Source: Flavivirga sp. 57AJ16 | GTDB taxonomy: Bacteria; Bacteroidota; Bacteroidia; Flavobacteriales; Flavobacteriaceae | NCBI RefSeq assembly: GCF_028736925.1 | Contig: NZ_JAQZAT010000001.1 | Coordinates: 1 to 64,000, forward strand | DNA length: 64,000 bases | Reading direction: 5' to 3' | In this document: positions 26,906 through 35,400 of the stretch, in pieces | Layout: the number at the start of each line of letters is the position of its first letter | Numbering within the stretch: position 1 is the stretch's first letter | Made by a program: the position numbers and the translations under genes | Notes under the pieces: generated by a model | The model's input: the letters and a program-made list of their open reading frames with translations, nothing else | What the model was told of the DNA's origin: nothing | The model's database searches: none

Positions 26906-28102
26906 TTATCTTGTTTGTCCATTTCCATGAACGTACCATTTATTGGTGACCAAATGCTGTAAGCCTATAGGCCCTCTTTGGTGTAATTTATCTGTACTAA
27001 TCGCCAACTCGCCTCCCAAGCCCAATTGTCCACCATCGGTAAAGCGTGAGGATACATTATGATAAACGGCAGCGGTATCGACATTCTCCATAAATAATTT
27101 CGCTTCCGTTTTGTTGGTGGTTACAATAACCGATGAATGTCCGCCAGAGTATTTATTTATCATGGCAATAGCTTCTTTATTTGTAGCGACCTCTCCAATA
27201 GCGATCTTATAATCCAAAAACTCCTCAAACCAAGTCTCATTGGATGGTATGGCAGTCACCTCATCAAATGCACAGATATTTTCGTCTCCTAAAATTTCAA
27301 CATTAAATGCTTTTAGTCTGGAAATAAGACTTTCTATAAAATCTTTTTTATTAGGCAGGTTTTTATCTATGATAACTTTATCAATGGCATTACACGCCGA
27401 TATTTTAGCCGTTTTTCCATTCACAATAAGATCTAATGCTATTTGTTGATTTGCTTCTGGATGTACATATACAAAGTTATTCCCGCGCCCACTAATGATG
27501 ACGGGACAGGTTGCATGCTGCTTTACAAAGGCAATTAATCTTTCACCGCCACGAGGTACTATTAAATCAACTTTCTGTGTTGGTTTCTCTAAAAAAGCTT
27601 GTGTTTCTGTTCTGTTGAACTGTAAATATTCCACCCAATCTGTTGATGCATCATTATCCTTTAAAGCTTGATGCCACAGTTCTACAATTTTTAAGTTTGA
27701 CCTTAACGACTCCTTACCGCCTTTTAATAATATTTTATTACCCGATTTAAAAGCAATACCTGCGGCTTCAACCGTCACATCGGGTCTGGATTCGTAAATG
27801 ATCATCACCGTTCCAAAGGATGCTGTTTTATTATAGACCTGCATCCCGTTATCATGTTTAAAACTAAAACGTTCTACACCAACAGGATCGTCTTGAGATG
27901 CTAAATGCACGACCGAGGCAATCATTTCATCTACCTTGGCATCATCCACTTTTAATCTATCGTACATCGAAATATCATCTCCACTATAAGCTTCTAAATC
28001 AGTTTTATTGATAGCAATAATGACGTTTCTTTCTTGCTCTAAAAGCATCGCCATTTTAAGCAGTACGGCGTTTCTTTTTTCTATGGATAATAGGGTGTTC
28101 AT
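26906..28102 (-). CDS. proA: Gamma-glutamyl phosphate reductase
   Basis: Second step of proline synthesis: NADPH-dependent reduction to glutamate semialdehyde. The 398-residue ALDH-fold protein shows YESRPDVTVEAAG, the GGKESLRSN nucleotide segment, VPRGGERL, the catalytic Cys in KTAKISACNAIDK, NVSSRFTDGGQLGLGGE, and C-terminal HQRGPIGLQHL. Coupled to proB immediately downstream. Confidence 0.95.
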   Translation of the reverse strand: MNTLLSIEKRNAVLLKMAMLLEQERNVIIAINKTDLEAYSGDDISMYDRLKVDDAKVDEMIASVVHLASQDDPVGVERFSFKHDNGMQVYNKTASFGTVMIIYESRPDVTVEAAGIAFKSGNKILLKGGKESLRSNLKIVELWHQALKDNDASTDWVEYLQFNRTETQAFLEKPTQKVDLIVPRGGERLIAFVKQHATCPVIISGRGNNFVYVHPEANQQIALDLIVNGKTAKISACNAIDKVIIDKNLPNKKDFIESLISRLKAFNVEILGDENICAFDEVTAIPSNETWFEEFLDYKIAIGEVATNKEAIAMINKYSGGHSSVIVTTNKTEAKLFMENVDTAAVYHNVSSRFTDGGQLGLGGELAISTDKLHQRGPIGLQHLVTNKWYVHGNGQTR

Positions 28103-28112
28103 CTTATTTCGT

Positions 28113-28140
28113 ATTCAGTGTTCAGTATTCAGTGTTCAGT
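28113..28140. repeat. Two tandem 14-bp units in the proA-argD gap
   Basis: ATTCAGTGTTCAGT occurs twice in immediate succession in the 116-base gap upstream of proA. It could be a slippage-prone spot; no function is evident. Confidence 0.6.
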
Positions 28141-28218
28141 GACGGTTAGTAGTTGGTCTTTTAGCCGCTTGTGAGATTTCTTCTTTCGTCGAAATGACAC
28201 ATTAACTTGATCCTTATT

Positions 28219-29364
28219 TTATACCGATGCTTCAATTTCTACTACCGTCTTGATTAAAGCTTTAAAAAATTGATCTACGTGTTCTTTTTTAATGGTTAAC
28301 GGTGGTAAAATCCTTAACAACTTTTTATTGGAGGCTCCACCAGTAAAAATATGTTCATCATAAATAAGTTTCTTTCTTAGGTCTCCAACTTCAAAATCGA
28401 ATTCCAAACCAATCATCAAACCTCTTCCTTTTATATTCTTTATTTGTGGAATTGCTTTCGCTTTTTCAATAAAATACTCGGAAATATTATTCGTGTTTTC
28501 GATAAGATTTTCTGTTTCCATCGTATTTAAAACTGCCAACCCTGCTGCGCATGCTAAATGATTACCTCCAAAGGTTGTACCTAACATCCCATATTGGGCT
28601 TCAATATCTGGGTGAATTAAAATGCCGCCTATTGGAAAACCATTCCCCATGCCTTTCGCCATGGAAACAATATCTGGTGTGACATTATAATACTGAAACG
28701 CAAAGAATTTCCCTGAACGCCCATAACCACATTGAATTTCATCTGCTATAAACATCGTATTATTGGTTTTACAGAGGACATCTACTTGTTCGAAAAAATC
28801 TGCAGTTCCCTGATCTAAACCTCCAACTCCCTGAATAAACTCCACTATAACGGCACAAACATCTCCTTTTTCCAATTCTATTTTAACACCTTCAATATCA
28901 TTTAAAGGCAAAATTGTGACCGCTTGTTGTGCATTTATCGGCGCAATAATCTTCTGGTTATCGGTTGCCGCTACAGCCGCAGATGTACGTCCATGAAACC
29001 CATTACTAAAAGCCACAATGCGCTTCTTACCTGTTTTAAAAGAAGCTAATTTTAAAGCATTTTCGTTGGCTTCTGCTCCCGAATTGCATAAAAACAATTC
29101 ATAATCTTTACACCCAGACAGTACTTCAAGTTTATCCGCCAGTTGTTTTTGTAATGGATTTTGAATGGCATTGGAATAGAATCCCAAAGTGGTGACTTGA
29201 TGGGTAATGGCCTTCACATAATTTGGATGCGCATGCCCAATAGAAATGACGGCATGGCCTCCATAAAGGTCTAAATATTCGATTCCTTCGTTATCGTAAA
29301 CAAACATGTCCTTCCCTGAAACTGGGGTGACATCATATAATGGGTAAACGTCAAATAATGGCAT
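28219..29364 (-). CDS. argD: N-acylornithine aminotransferase
   Basis: PLP class III aminotransferase interconverting N-acylglutamate semialdehyde and N-acylornithine. The 381 residues show LDLYGGHAVISIGHAHP, FLCNSGAEANENALKLA, FHGRTSAAVAAT, FIADEIQCGYGRSG, the PLP lysine in VSMAKGMGNGFPIG, and TFGGNHLACAAG. I start at the ATG at 29364, MPLFDVYPLYDV, the usual N-terminus. The frame is open to 29406 but that part overlaps proC. In Bacteroidota the substrate is probably the N-succinyl compound. The gene starts 1 base after the proC stop. Confidence 0.92.
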   Translation of the reverse strand: MPLFDVYPLYDVTPVSGKDMFVYDNEGIEYLDLYGGHAVISIGHAHPNYVKAITHQVTTLGFYSNAIQNPLQKQLADKLEVLSGCKDYELFLCNSGAEANENALKLASFKTGKKRIVAFSNGFHGRTSAAVAATDNQKIIAPINAQQAVTILPLNDIEGVKIELEKGDVCAVIVEFIQGVGGLDQGTADFFEQVDVLCKTNNTMFIADEIQCGYGRSGKFFAFQYYNVTPDIVSMAKGMGNGFPIGGILIHPDIEAQYGMLGTTFGGNHLACAAGLAVLNTMETENLIENTNNISEYFIEKAKAIPQIKNIKGRGLMIGLEFDFEVGDLRKKLIYDEHIFTGGASNKKLLRILPPLTIKKEHVDQFFKALIKTVVEIEASV

Positions 29365-29365
29365 T

Positions 29366-30160
29366 TTAATTCTTTTTAATTTGATTAATTTTTTCGAACG
29401 ATGCATTGATCCCTTTAATAAGCGATGAACTTAACCCTTGATGTTCCATTTCATTTAACCCTTCAATGGTACATCCTCTTGGCGTAGTAACTCGATCTAT
29501 TTCTTCTTCTGGATGCTTACCAGATTCTATAAGCAAACTAGCTGCTCCAAAACAAGTTTGCATCGCTAGTTCATGTGCTTCATGTGCTTCAAACCCCAAT
29601 TGGATAGCCCCTTGGGTTGTCGCTCGGATTAAACGCATCCAAAAGGCAATACCGCTGGCACAAATAACCGTTGCTGCTTGTAATTGTTCTTCTGGAATTT
29701 CCATAGAGCGACCAAGGCTATTAAAAATAGACTTCGCTAATTCCACTTTAGATTTTCCTTTTTCGTTGGTAGAAATACAGGTCATGGATTGCCCAACAGA
29801 AATCGCCGTATTTGGCATGGATCGAATAATATACTTATCGGTTCCAACAATCGCTTCCATTTTAGAAATAGAAAACCCTGTAATTACGGAAATCAAGACA
29901 TGATTTTCTTTTAATAGTGGGGCCACATCTTTTAAAATAGCTTCAAAATGGCGCGGTTGAACTGCAAAAATTATAATTTCTGAATTTTTTACAGCTAAGA
30001 CATTATCTGATGTTAACGTAATCCCTTCTATACCTTTAAACTCTTGAAGTGTAAAAACACTTCGCTTTGTTAGGTACAATGATGATGTCGCTTTTGTCTT
30101 TATCAAGCCTTTTGCTATAGCTTGCCCCAAGCTACCCGCTCCTATTATTGCTACTTTCAT
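29366..30160 (-). CDS. proC: Pyrroline-5-carboxylate reductase
   Basis: Last step of proline synthesis. A 264-residue Rossmann protein: AIIGAGSLGQAIAKGL at the N-terminus, IIIFAVQPRHFEAIL, ISVITGFSISKME, IIRSMPNTAISVGQSMT, and the C-terminal helix domain with VTTPRGCTIEGLNEMEHQGL. Its position between argC and argD shows that proline and arginine synthesis are run from one transcript. Confidence 0.95.
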   Translation of the reverse strand: MKVAIIGAGSLGQAIAKGLIKTKATSSLYLTKRSVFTLQEFKGIEGITLTSDNVLAVKNSEIIIFAVQPRHFEAILKDVAPLLKENHVLISVITGFSISKMEAIVGTDKYIIRSMPNTAISVGQSMTCISTNEKGKSKVELAKSIFNSLGRSMEIPEEQLQAATVICASGIAFWMRLIRATTQGAIQLGFEAHEAHELAMQTCFGAASLLIESGKHPEEEIDRVTTPRGCTIEGLNEMEHQGLSSSLIKGINASFEKINQIKKN

Positions 30161-30371
30161 AAAATATACTTTTTTTCGTTATTCTCTTTGGCGTTACCCT
30201 AAGGATCGCGCTTTTCGCTATATCTTTTTCTCGTTACTCAAAAAAGGATGCCGCTGCAATCGCTAACGCTCCACTGTTATCTTTAATCCTCCCCTAGCCC
30301 CTCCTAAGGAGGGGAACGCTTACTCAAACTCTTTTTCTTGTTCCTCCACTTTGGGGAGGTTAAGGTAGGGA
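30161..30371. other. argC-proC gap without a gene
   Basis: A 211-base gap holding a CCTCCTAAGGAGG palindrome (30300-30312) and a GTTCCTCCACTTTGGGGAGG hairpin (30341-30360). No coding frame. Probably a repeat scar in an otherwise tight operon. Confidence 0.45.
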
Positions 30372-31355
30372 TTAAAAATACGTCGCTTTTAATTTTAGCC
30401 CTTCGGTTTCTTCTAATCCAAACATTAAATTCATGTTTTGAATGGCTTGGCCCGAAGCCCCTTTTAACAAGTTATCAATGATACTTGTAACCAACAATTT
30501 ATTATGATGCTTATGTAAATGTACAATACATTTATTTGTATTAACCACTTGTTTTAAATGGATGGCTGCATCTGAGACAAAAGTGAACTTGGCATCTTTA
30601 TAAAAGTCTTTATAAATCGAGATGGCTTGCTCAACAGTCCCTTCAAAATCCGTATAAAGGGTCGCAAAAATCCCTCTTGAAAAATTCCCTCTATTTGGCA
30701 TAAACAAAATCTCTGAGGAAAAGTTACTTTGTAACTGTTTTACCGATTGATTAATTTCTCCCAAATGCTGGTGGGTAAATGGTTTATAATACGAAAAGTT
30801 ATTATCTCGCCATGTATAATGCGTTGTTGCCGATAGTGAAGTTCCAGCCCCTGTAGCGCCAGTCACCGCATTGATATGCACATCATTATTTAATAAATTC
30901 TTTTCGGCCAATGGCAATAACCCCAATTGAATAGCTGTTGCAAAACAGCCTGGATTTGCAATATAATTAGCAGACTTAATAGCTTCTTTTTCTAATTCCG
31001 GCAAGCCATACACAAAGCTTTTACCATTAAAAACCTTATCTTTTTCCAACCTAAAATCATTTCCCAAATCAATAATCTTTGTAGTCCCTGAAAACGTATT
31101 GTTTTCTAAAAACTTGACTGAGTTACCATGACCTAAGCATAAAAACAGCACATCGACATCTGGATTGATAGTATCAGTAAATTTTAAATCTAAAGAACCG
31201 ATCAAATCTTGATGGATATGACTAATTTTATTACCGGCATTGGATGTACTGAAAACAAAATCAATAGTCGTTTTTGGATGATTAATTAACAGTCTCATTA
31301 GTTCCCCTGCCGTATAACCTGCGCCACCTATAATTCCTACTTTTATATTTTCCAT
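30372..31355 (-). CDS. argC: N-acyl-gamma-glutamyl-phosphate reductase
   Basis: NADPH-dependent reduction of acylglutamyl phosphate to the semialdehyde. The 327 residues show a Rossmann start VGIIGGAGYTAGELMRLL, the catalytic Cys in ANPGCFATAIQLGLLPL, the AVTGATGAGTS loop, and HQHLGEINQSVKQL. Shorter than enterobacterial ArgC (334) but of normal type-1 architecture. It lies 104 bases after argG. Confidence 0.95.
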   Translation of the reverse strand: MENIKVGIIGGAGYTAGELMRLLINHPKTTIDFVFSTSNAGNKISHIHQDLIGSLDLKFTDTINPDVDVLFLCLGHGNSVKFLENNTFSGTTKIIDLGNDFRLEKDKVFNGKSFVYGLPELEKEAIKSANYIANPGCFATAIQLGLLPLAEKNLLNNDVHINAVTGATGAGTSLSATTHYTWRDNNFSYYKPFTHQHLGEINQSVKQLQSNFSSEILFMPNRGNFSRGIFATLYTDFEGTVEQAISIYKDFYKDAKFTFVSDAAIHLKQVVNTNKCIVHLHKHHNKLLVTSIIDNLLKGASGQAIQNMNLMFGLEETEGLKLKATYF

Positions 31356-31459
31356 TTTTAGTTTTATTTCCTATTCTAGATCTGCTAGGTTTTTTATTCT
31401 TGGATTGTGGATTCCACCTCAAGTGCAGAATGACAAAACGATTTCAACCTGCTTATCAT

Positions 31460-32635
31460 TTACGAGTTTACTTGTTGATATATCTTATTTTGGTTTCCAA
31501 AGATTTTAATGAATCCTTTGGCTTCATCTGCGGTCCAACCTTTGTTTTCCTCACCATAGCTTCCAAATTTAGCACTCATCAAATCATGATTAGAAGAAAT
31601 ACCATCTAAAGTAAAGTGGTATGGTTTTAAACTCACCGTTACGTCTCCACTCACTTTGTCCTGACTGCTTTGTAAAAAGGCTTCCATATCACGCATTACA
31701 GGATCTAAATACTGCCCTTCGTGCAAGTGCATGCCATAAAAACTTGCCATGTACTCTTTATGTTGTAACTGCCATTTAGTAAGTGTATGCTTTTCTAACA
31801 AATGGTGTGCTTTTATAGTAATTATAGCTGCAGCAGCTTCAAAACCTACACGCCCTTTTATCCCTACAATGGTATCTCCCACATGAATGTCTCTACCTAT
31901 AGCATAAGCAGAAGCTAAATTGTTTAAGGTTTCTATATTTATTTCTGGATCGTTTTCAATGCCGTTTACCGCTACTAGCTCTCCCTTTTTAAATGTTAGC
32001 TTTACTTTTTCTTCTTCGGTATGCTTTAATTGCGAAGGATATGCCTCACTTGGCAGGGGCTTCTCTGAAGTCAAGGTTTCAGATCCACCAACACTGGTTC
32101 CCCAAAGTCCTTTATTGATTGAATATTGTGCTTTTTCCCACGACATATCAATATTATTGGCTTTTAAATAGTCAATTTCTTCTTGTCTGGTTAATTTTTC
32201 ATCTCTAATTGGTGTGATAATTTGTATTTCTGGTGCCAGCGTTTGAAAAATCATATCAAACCGAACCTGGTCATTTCCTGCTCCTGTACTACCGTGGGCA
32301 ATATATGCTGCGCCTATACTTTTAGCATATTCAATAATTTCGATAGCTTGAATAATGCGCTCTGCACTTACCGAAAGGGGGTACGTGTTATTTTTTAATA
32401 CATTTCCAAAGATCAAGTACTTTACCACTTTTTGATAAAAGGTAGCCACAGCATCTATATTTTTATAGGTTGTAACCCCCATTTTATAAGCATTCGACTC
32501 TATGTGCTCAATTTCTGTTTTTGTAAACCCGCCTGTATTAACACTTACCGCGTGTACATCGTACTCTTTTGACAAACTCACTGCGCAATATGAAGTATCT
32601 AAACCTCCACTATAAGCGATGACTAATTTTTTCAT
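31460..32635 (-). CDS. argG: Argininosuccinate synthase
   Basis: ATP-dependent joining of citrulline and aspartate. The 391-residue protein has the PP-loop AYSGGLDTSY, AHGSTGAGNDQVRFD, ITPIRDEKLTRQEEIDYL, and NKGLWGTSVGG. Normal length. It lies downstream of the GNAT gene across an 83-base gap with a perfect palindrome, which could be a control point for the rest of the operon. Confidence 0.96.
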   Translation of the reverse strand: MKKLVIAYSGGLDTSYCAVSLSKEYDVHAVSVNTGGFTKTEIEHIESNAYKMGVTTYKNIDAVATFYQKVVKYLIFGNVLKNNTYPLSVSAERIIQAIEIIEYAKSIGAAYIAHGSTGAGNDQVRFDMIFQTLAPEIQIITPIRDEKLTRQEEIDYLKANNIDMSWEKAQYSINKGLWGTSVGGSETLTSEKPLPSEAYPSQLKHTEEEKVKLTFKKGELVAVNGIENDPEINIETLNNLASAYAIGRDIHVGDTIVGIKGRVGFEAAAAIITIKAHHLLEKHTLTKWQLQHKEYMASFYGMHLHEGQYLDPVMRDMEAFLQSSQDKVSGDVTVSLKPYHFTLDGISSNHDLMSAKFGSYGEENKGWTADEAKGFIKIFGNQNKIYQQVNS

Positions 32636-32675
32636 GTGTTTATATTTAATTTTTTAAGTGACTTGTAACATCCAT

Positions 32676-32711
32676 ATCATCATATTAATTTTTAAAAATT
32701 AATATGATGAT
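32676..32711. promoter_or_regulatory. 36-bp perfect AT-rich palindrome before argG
   Basis: Positions 32676-32693 (ATCATCATATTAATTTTT) are the exact reverse complement of 32694-32711, with no spacer. It sits in the 83-base gap between the GNAT gene and argG. It could be a dimer-binding operator, an RNA hairpin that lowers readthrough, or a cruciform-prone repeat. It does not match the classical ARG box that I know. Confidence 0.55.
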
Positions 32712-32718
32712 AAATGTT

Positions 32719-33345
32719 TCATCTGTCTGATTTATTATCTTTTTTTAAAAACATGGTTTCCTTAATATGCTTTAGCCTATTAAAAACCTTTTCTTTTATT
32801 ATTTTGTGTTTCTTCTTACCTGCTACCTTGGGATCGTACAACATCCCTGTACATAAACACATCTTTCGATTAGTTCGTGTTAATACATCGTAATTTTGAC
32901 AGGTCTGACAGCCATCCCAAAAGGACTGATCGTCTGTTAATTCTGAAAAAGGTACTGGTTTATAGCCCAAATCGCTATTTAGTTTCATCACAGCAACTCC
33001 TGTGGTTATACTAAACACTTTGGCATCTGGAAATTTGGTTCTGGAGTGCTGAAACACCTTGTGCTTAATTTTTTTGGCTAAGCCTACACCTCTGTAGTCC
33101 GGATGCACTATCAATCCTGAATTGGCCACATATTTACCATGTCCCCAAAGCTCAATGTAGCAAAATCCAGCAAATTTATCACCATCTAAAGCTATAACCG
33201 CATTACCGTTCTCTAACTTTTTTGTAATGTATTCCGGGGTACGTCTGGCAATACCAGTGCCCCTTACTGCAGCAGATTCTGCTATTGTTTCGCAAATAAT
33301 TTCTGCGTATTTAGAATGTGATTTATCGGCAATAACAACTCTCAT
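32719..33345 (-). CDS. GNAT acyltransferase, candidate N-acylglutamate synthase
   Basis: A 208-residue GNAT protein at the head of the arginine operon. The acyl-CoA-binding A motif reads VHPDYRGVGLAKKI (about 97-110), with AVIALDGDKFAGFCYIELW before it. After the GNAT fold there is a cysteine cluster, CQTC..MCLC (about 151-173), which might bind a metal. Every other acyl-arginine gene is present except argA or argJ, so this gene most likely supplies N-succinyl- or N-acetylglutamate. From memory, related Bacteroides genes have been linked to this step by mutant fitness data. The activity itself is inference from position. Confidence 0.7.
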   Translation of the reverse strand: MRVVIADKSHSKYAEIICETIAESAAVRGTGIARRTPEYITKKLENGNAVIALDGDKFAGFCYIELWGHGKYVANSGLIVHPDYRGVGLAKKIKHKVFQHSRTKFPDAKVFSITTGVAVMKLNSDLGYKPVPFSELTDDQSFWDGCQTCQNYDVLTRTNRKMCLCTGMLYDPKVAGKKKHKIIKEKVFNRLKHIKETMFLKKDNKSDR

Positions 33346-33840
33346 TGTCTTGATTTTGAATTAACTATTATAAAATATTTTCTGTTGAAAAAAGAACCGG
33401 ACTCACCTGTGTTCCAAATAAGAAGCGCACCCTTATGGGCGACGGGGAAAAAAGCGAAGCTCACCACAAGAAATTATTGCAGTTGAAGTGAAATATAATG
33501 ATATGTTTAATATATCTGTAAACATCCTTATTTTTAGAAAGGTAAAAGTATTATTTTATTTTTTATGACAAAAATGAATTACCTAATTTTTAACAAATAT
33601 TATGAATTCCTAAGACAATAAGAACTTTTCTGTAAGAATTTATAAAATTATTATGCTTTTTTATGGTTTTTTAAAATGGTATTACCCAACAAAAAAGTGT
33701 TCTTATTTTTAAATGGCAATGCCAACCATGTCTCATTAGAAATGGTATGGCATTGCAAATATCACTTGAAAGGATAGAGTAATCTGTATTTTTTTTTATG
33801 ACCTACGAATAAACATGCTTAAAACCAATAGGTTTGTTTG
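33346..33840. promoter_or_regulatory. Arginine operon leader and upstream intergenic region
   Basis: A 495-base gap between the GNAT gene start and the end of the upstream DUF1080 gene. On the minus strand the leader contains GC-rich hairpins unlike the AT-rich surroundings (AGCTTCGCT near 33455-33463 and CGCCCATAAGGGTGCG near 33426-33441), so an RNA-level control element is possible. Further up, 33717-33729 and 33742-33755 form a stem (CAATGCCAACCAT / ATGGTATGGCATTG, one bulge) that may end the DUF1080 transcript, though no U tract follows. No coding frame and no recognised riboswitch. Confidence 0.4.
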
Positions 33841-34614
33841 TTATTCGAGCTCCCTTACCCAAATATTACGATAGCTTACCCCACTATTGTCACCATGGTC
33901 CTGAAGCATTAACGGGGCTTTACCATGTGGTTTGTTTTTAGGCCAACCAATGTATTCTGTAGTCCCTTTAATCTCTACATGATCCTGAATTAATACATTG
34001 TTATGAAGTATTGTGACGGTAGCCGATTTTGTTTTAATACCGTTAGCATCAAATTCGGGAGCATGATAAATAATGTCGTAGGTATTCCATTCGCCCGATG
34101 GCACAGAAGCGTTAGCCAATGGCACATGCTGTTTATAGATGGCTCCCACTTGGCCATTTACATAAGTATCGTTATTATTGTTATCAAGCACCTGAATCTC
34201 ATAACGTTTTTGCAAAAACACACCGCTATTGGCTCTGCTTTGACCAGTGCCCCTTACATCTTTAGGTGATCGCCATTCTATGTGTAACTGTACACTTCCA
34301 AAACTACGTTTAGTTTGTATGCTACCTGACCTATCCTTAACAGTCATGCTGCCGTCACCATTTAACAACCACTCAGCGCTGCTAGAACCGTTGTCCCCCA
34401 CCCATTCATCTAAGTTTGAACCATCAAAAAGGACAATCGCATCAGAAGGGGCTGCGTCATGATGCCCTGGAATTACGGTTTTTGGCTTAGGCTCATAAAC
34501 CTCTGTATCCTCTGGCTTTGTAGGCTCTATAGCCGATGCTGCATCTCCGCCCTGCTTTTGTGCATATGCAGAAAATGATAAACAAACTCCTAAAATTACT
34601 AGAATATACTTCAT
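33841..34614 (-). CDS. DUF1080 protein, 3-keto-glycoside hydrolase/lyase family (1)
   Basis: A secreted 257-residue DUF1080 (concanavalin-like jelly roll) protein. Signal peptide to about FSAYAQ, a linker rich in Glu, Pro and Lys (about 20-60), then the domain: VLFDGSNLDEW, RSFGSVQLHIEWRSP, NSGVFLQKRYEIQVLD, PSGEWNTYDIIYHAP, and the C-terminal LQDHGDNSGVSYRNIWVREL. By family knowledge such proteins cleave 3-keto-disaccharides or 3-keto-glycosides made by a dehydrogenase. I chose the ATG at 34614 over a GTG at 34623. Last gene of the left block, 14 bases after the next DUF1080 gene. Substrate unknown. Confidence 0.82.
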   Translation of the reverse strand: MKYILVILGVCLSFSAYAQKQGGDAASAIEPTKPEDTEVYEPKPKTVIPGHHDAAPSDAIVLFDGSNLDEWVGDNGSSSAEWLLNGDGSMTVKDRSGSIQTKRSFGSVQLHIEWRSPKDVRGTGQSRANSGVFLQKRYEIQVLDNNNNDTYVNGQVGAIYKQHVPLANASVPSGEWNTYDIIYHAPEFDANGIKTKSATVTILHNNVLIQDHVEIKGTTEYIGWPKNKPHGKAPLMLQDHGDNSGVSYRNIWVRELE

Positions 34615-34628
34615 ATGACTCACTGTAT

Positions 34629-35375
34629 TTAAAGTTCCTTAATTTTAATATTTCTGTACCAAACTTTATCGCCATGATCTTGAAGGCCTATATGTCCTGT
34701 TCGGTATTTTCCAAAACCTTTCCAGTTTTTAAACTTTGACCTTGCAACCATAGCGTCCCAAGCTTCGCCATGAACTGCAAATTCGGCGATCACTGTTCCG
34801 TTTAATGTGACACTTCCGAAATTTAATTTATGATCCACCTTAATTAAACAGGCATTCCATGTTCCTGCTGGCTTACAGACATCGCTAGTGGGTTGCACCA
34901 TGTCATATAATGCACCTGCTTGATGATAATTAGGATTTGCTTTGGCATCAGGATGTTTTTCGTTGTCTATTATTTGAATTTCCGGTCCTGTGTGATAGGG
35001 TTTTGAAAAGGTTTTATCTTCAAAAACACCCCAAAAAACACCACCATTACCCCTTTCAGAAATCTTCCATTCTAGCGATAAAACAAAATTGGTATATTTT
35101 TCTTTTGTAATGATATCTTTTCCACCATGTCCTCCTGGCGTAAAGACCATAACGTTATCTTTAATTGACCATTCTGAAGGCATACTATCTGATAAATAGC
35201 CACGCCAATGATCGAGAGATGTTCCATCAAAAAGGGGGATCCATTCTTCAGTCATTTTTTTTTCAACAACTTGAGCGGTCTCTTTTTGTAGTTTACAGGA
35301 AACCGTAATAAGCAATGTAATTAGTAGATAGGTTAATGATTTCGCAGGCATTAACTTTAAGCGTTTTAAAATCAT
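34629..35375 (-). CDS. DUF1080 lipoprotein (2)
   Basis: A 248-residue DUF1080 protein anchored as a lipoprotein (LLITVSC, Cys near residue 27). Domain features: WIPLFDGTSLDHWRGY, FVLSLEWKISERGNGGVFWGV, GPEIQIIDNEKHPDAK, HQAGALYDM, AGTWNACLIKVD, and C-terminal GHIGLQDHGDKVWYRNIKIK. It keeps the NGGVFWGV and EIQIIDN strands, which line the presumed sugar site. Predicted to work in the periplasm on 3-keto-glycosides made by the neighbouring flavoprotein. Only distantly similar to DUF1080 copy 1, so the two probably differ in substrate. Confidence 0.82.
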   Translation of the reverse strand: MILKRLKLMPAKSLTYLLITLLITVSCKLQKETAQVVEKKMTEEWIPLFDGTSLDHWRGYLSDSMPSEWSIKDNVMVFTPGGHGGKDIITKEKYTNFVLSLEWKISERGNGGVFWGVFEDKTFSKPYHTGPEIQIIDNEKHPDAKANPNYHQAGALYDMVQPTSDVCKPAGTWNACLIKVDHKLNFGSVTLNGTVIAEFAVHGEAWDAMVARSKFKNWKGFGKYRTGHIGLQDHGDKVWYRNIKIKEL

Positions 35376-35400
35376 AATTTCGCATTATATATGTTCATAC

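Noticed and set aside
29466-29903. 145-codon plus-strand frame opposite proC
   Set aside because: Antisense shadow of a clear enzyme gene; no start context and no family resemblance. The same applies to frames opposite argF, argB, metY and other genes.
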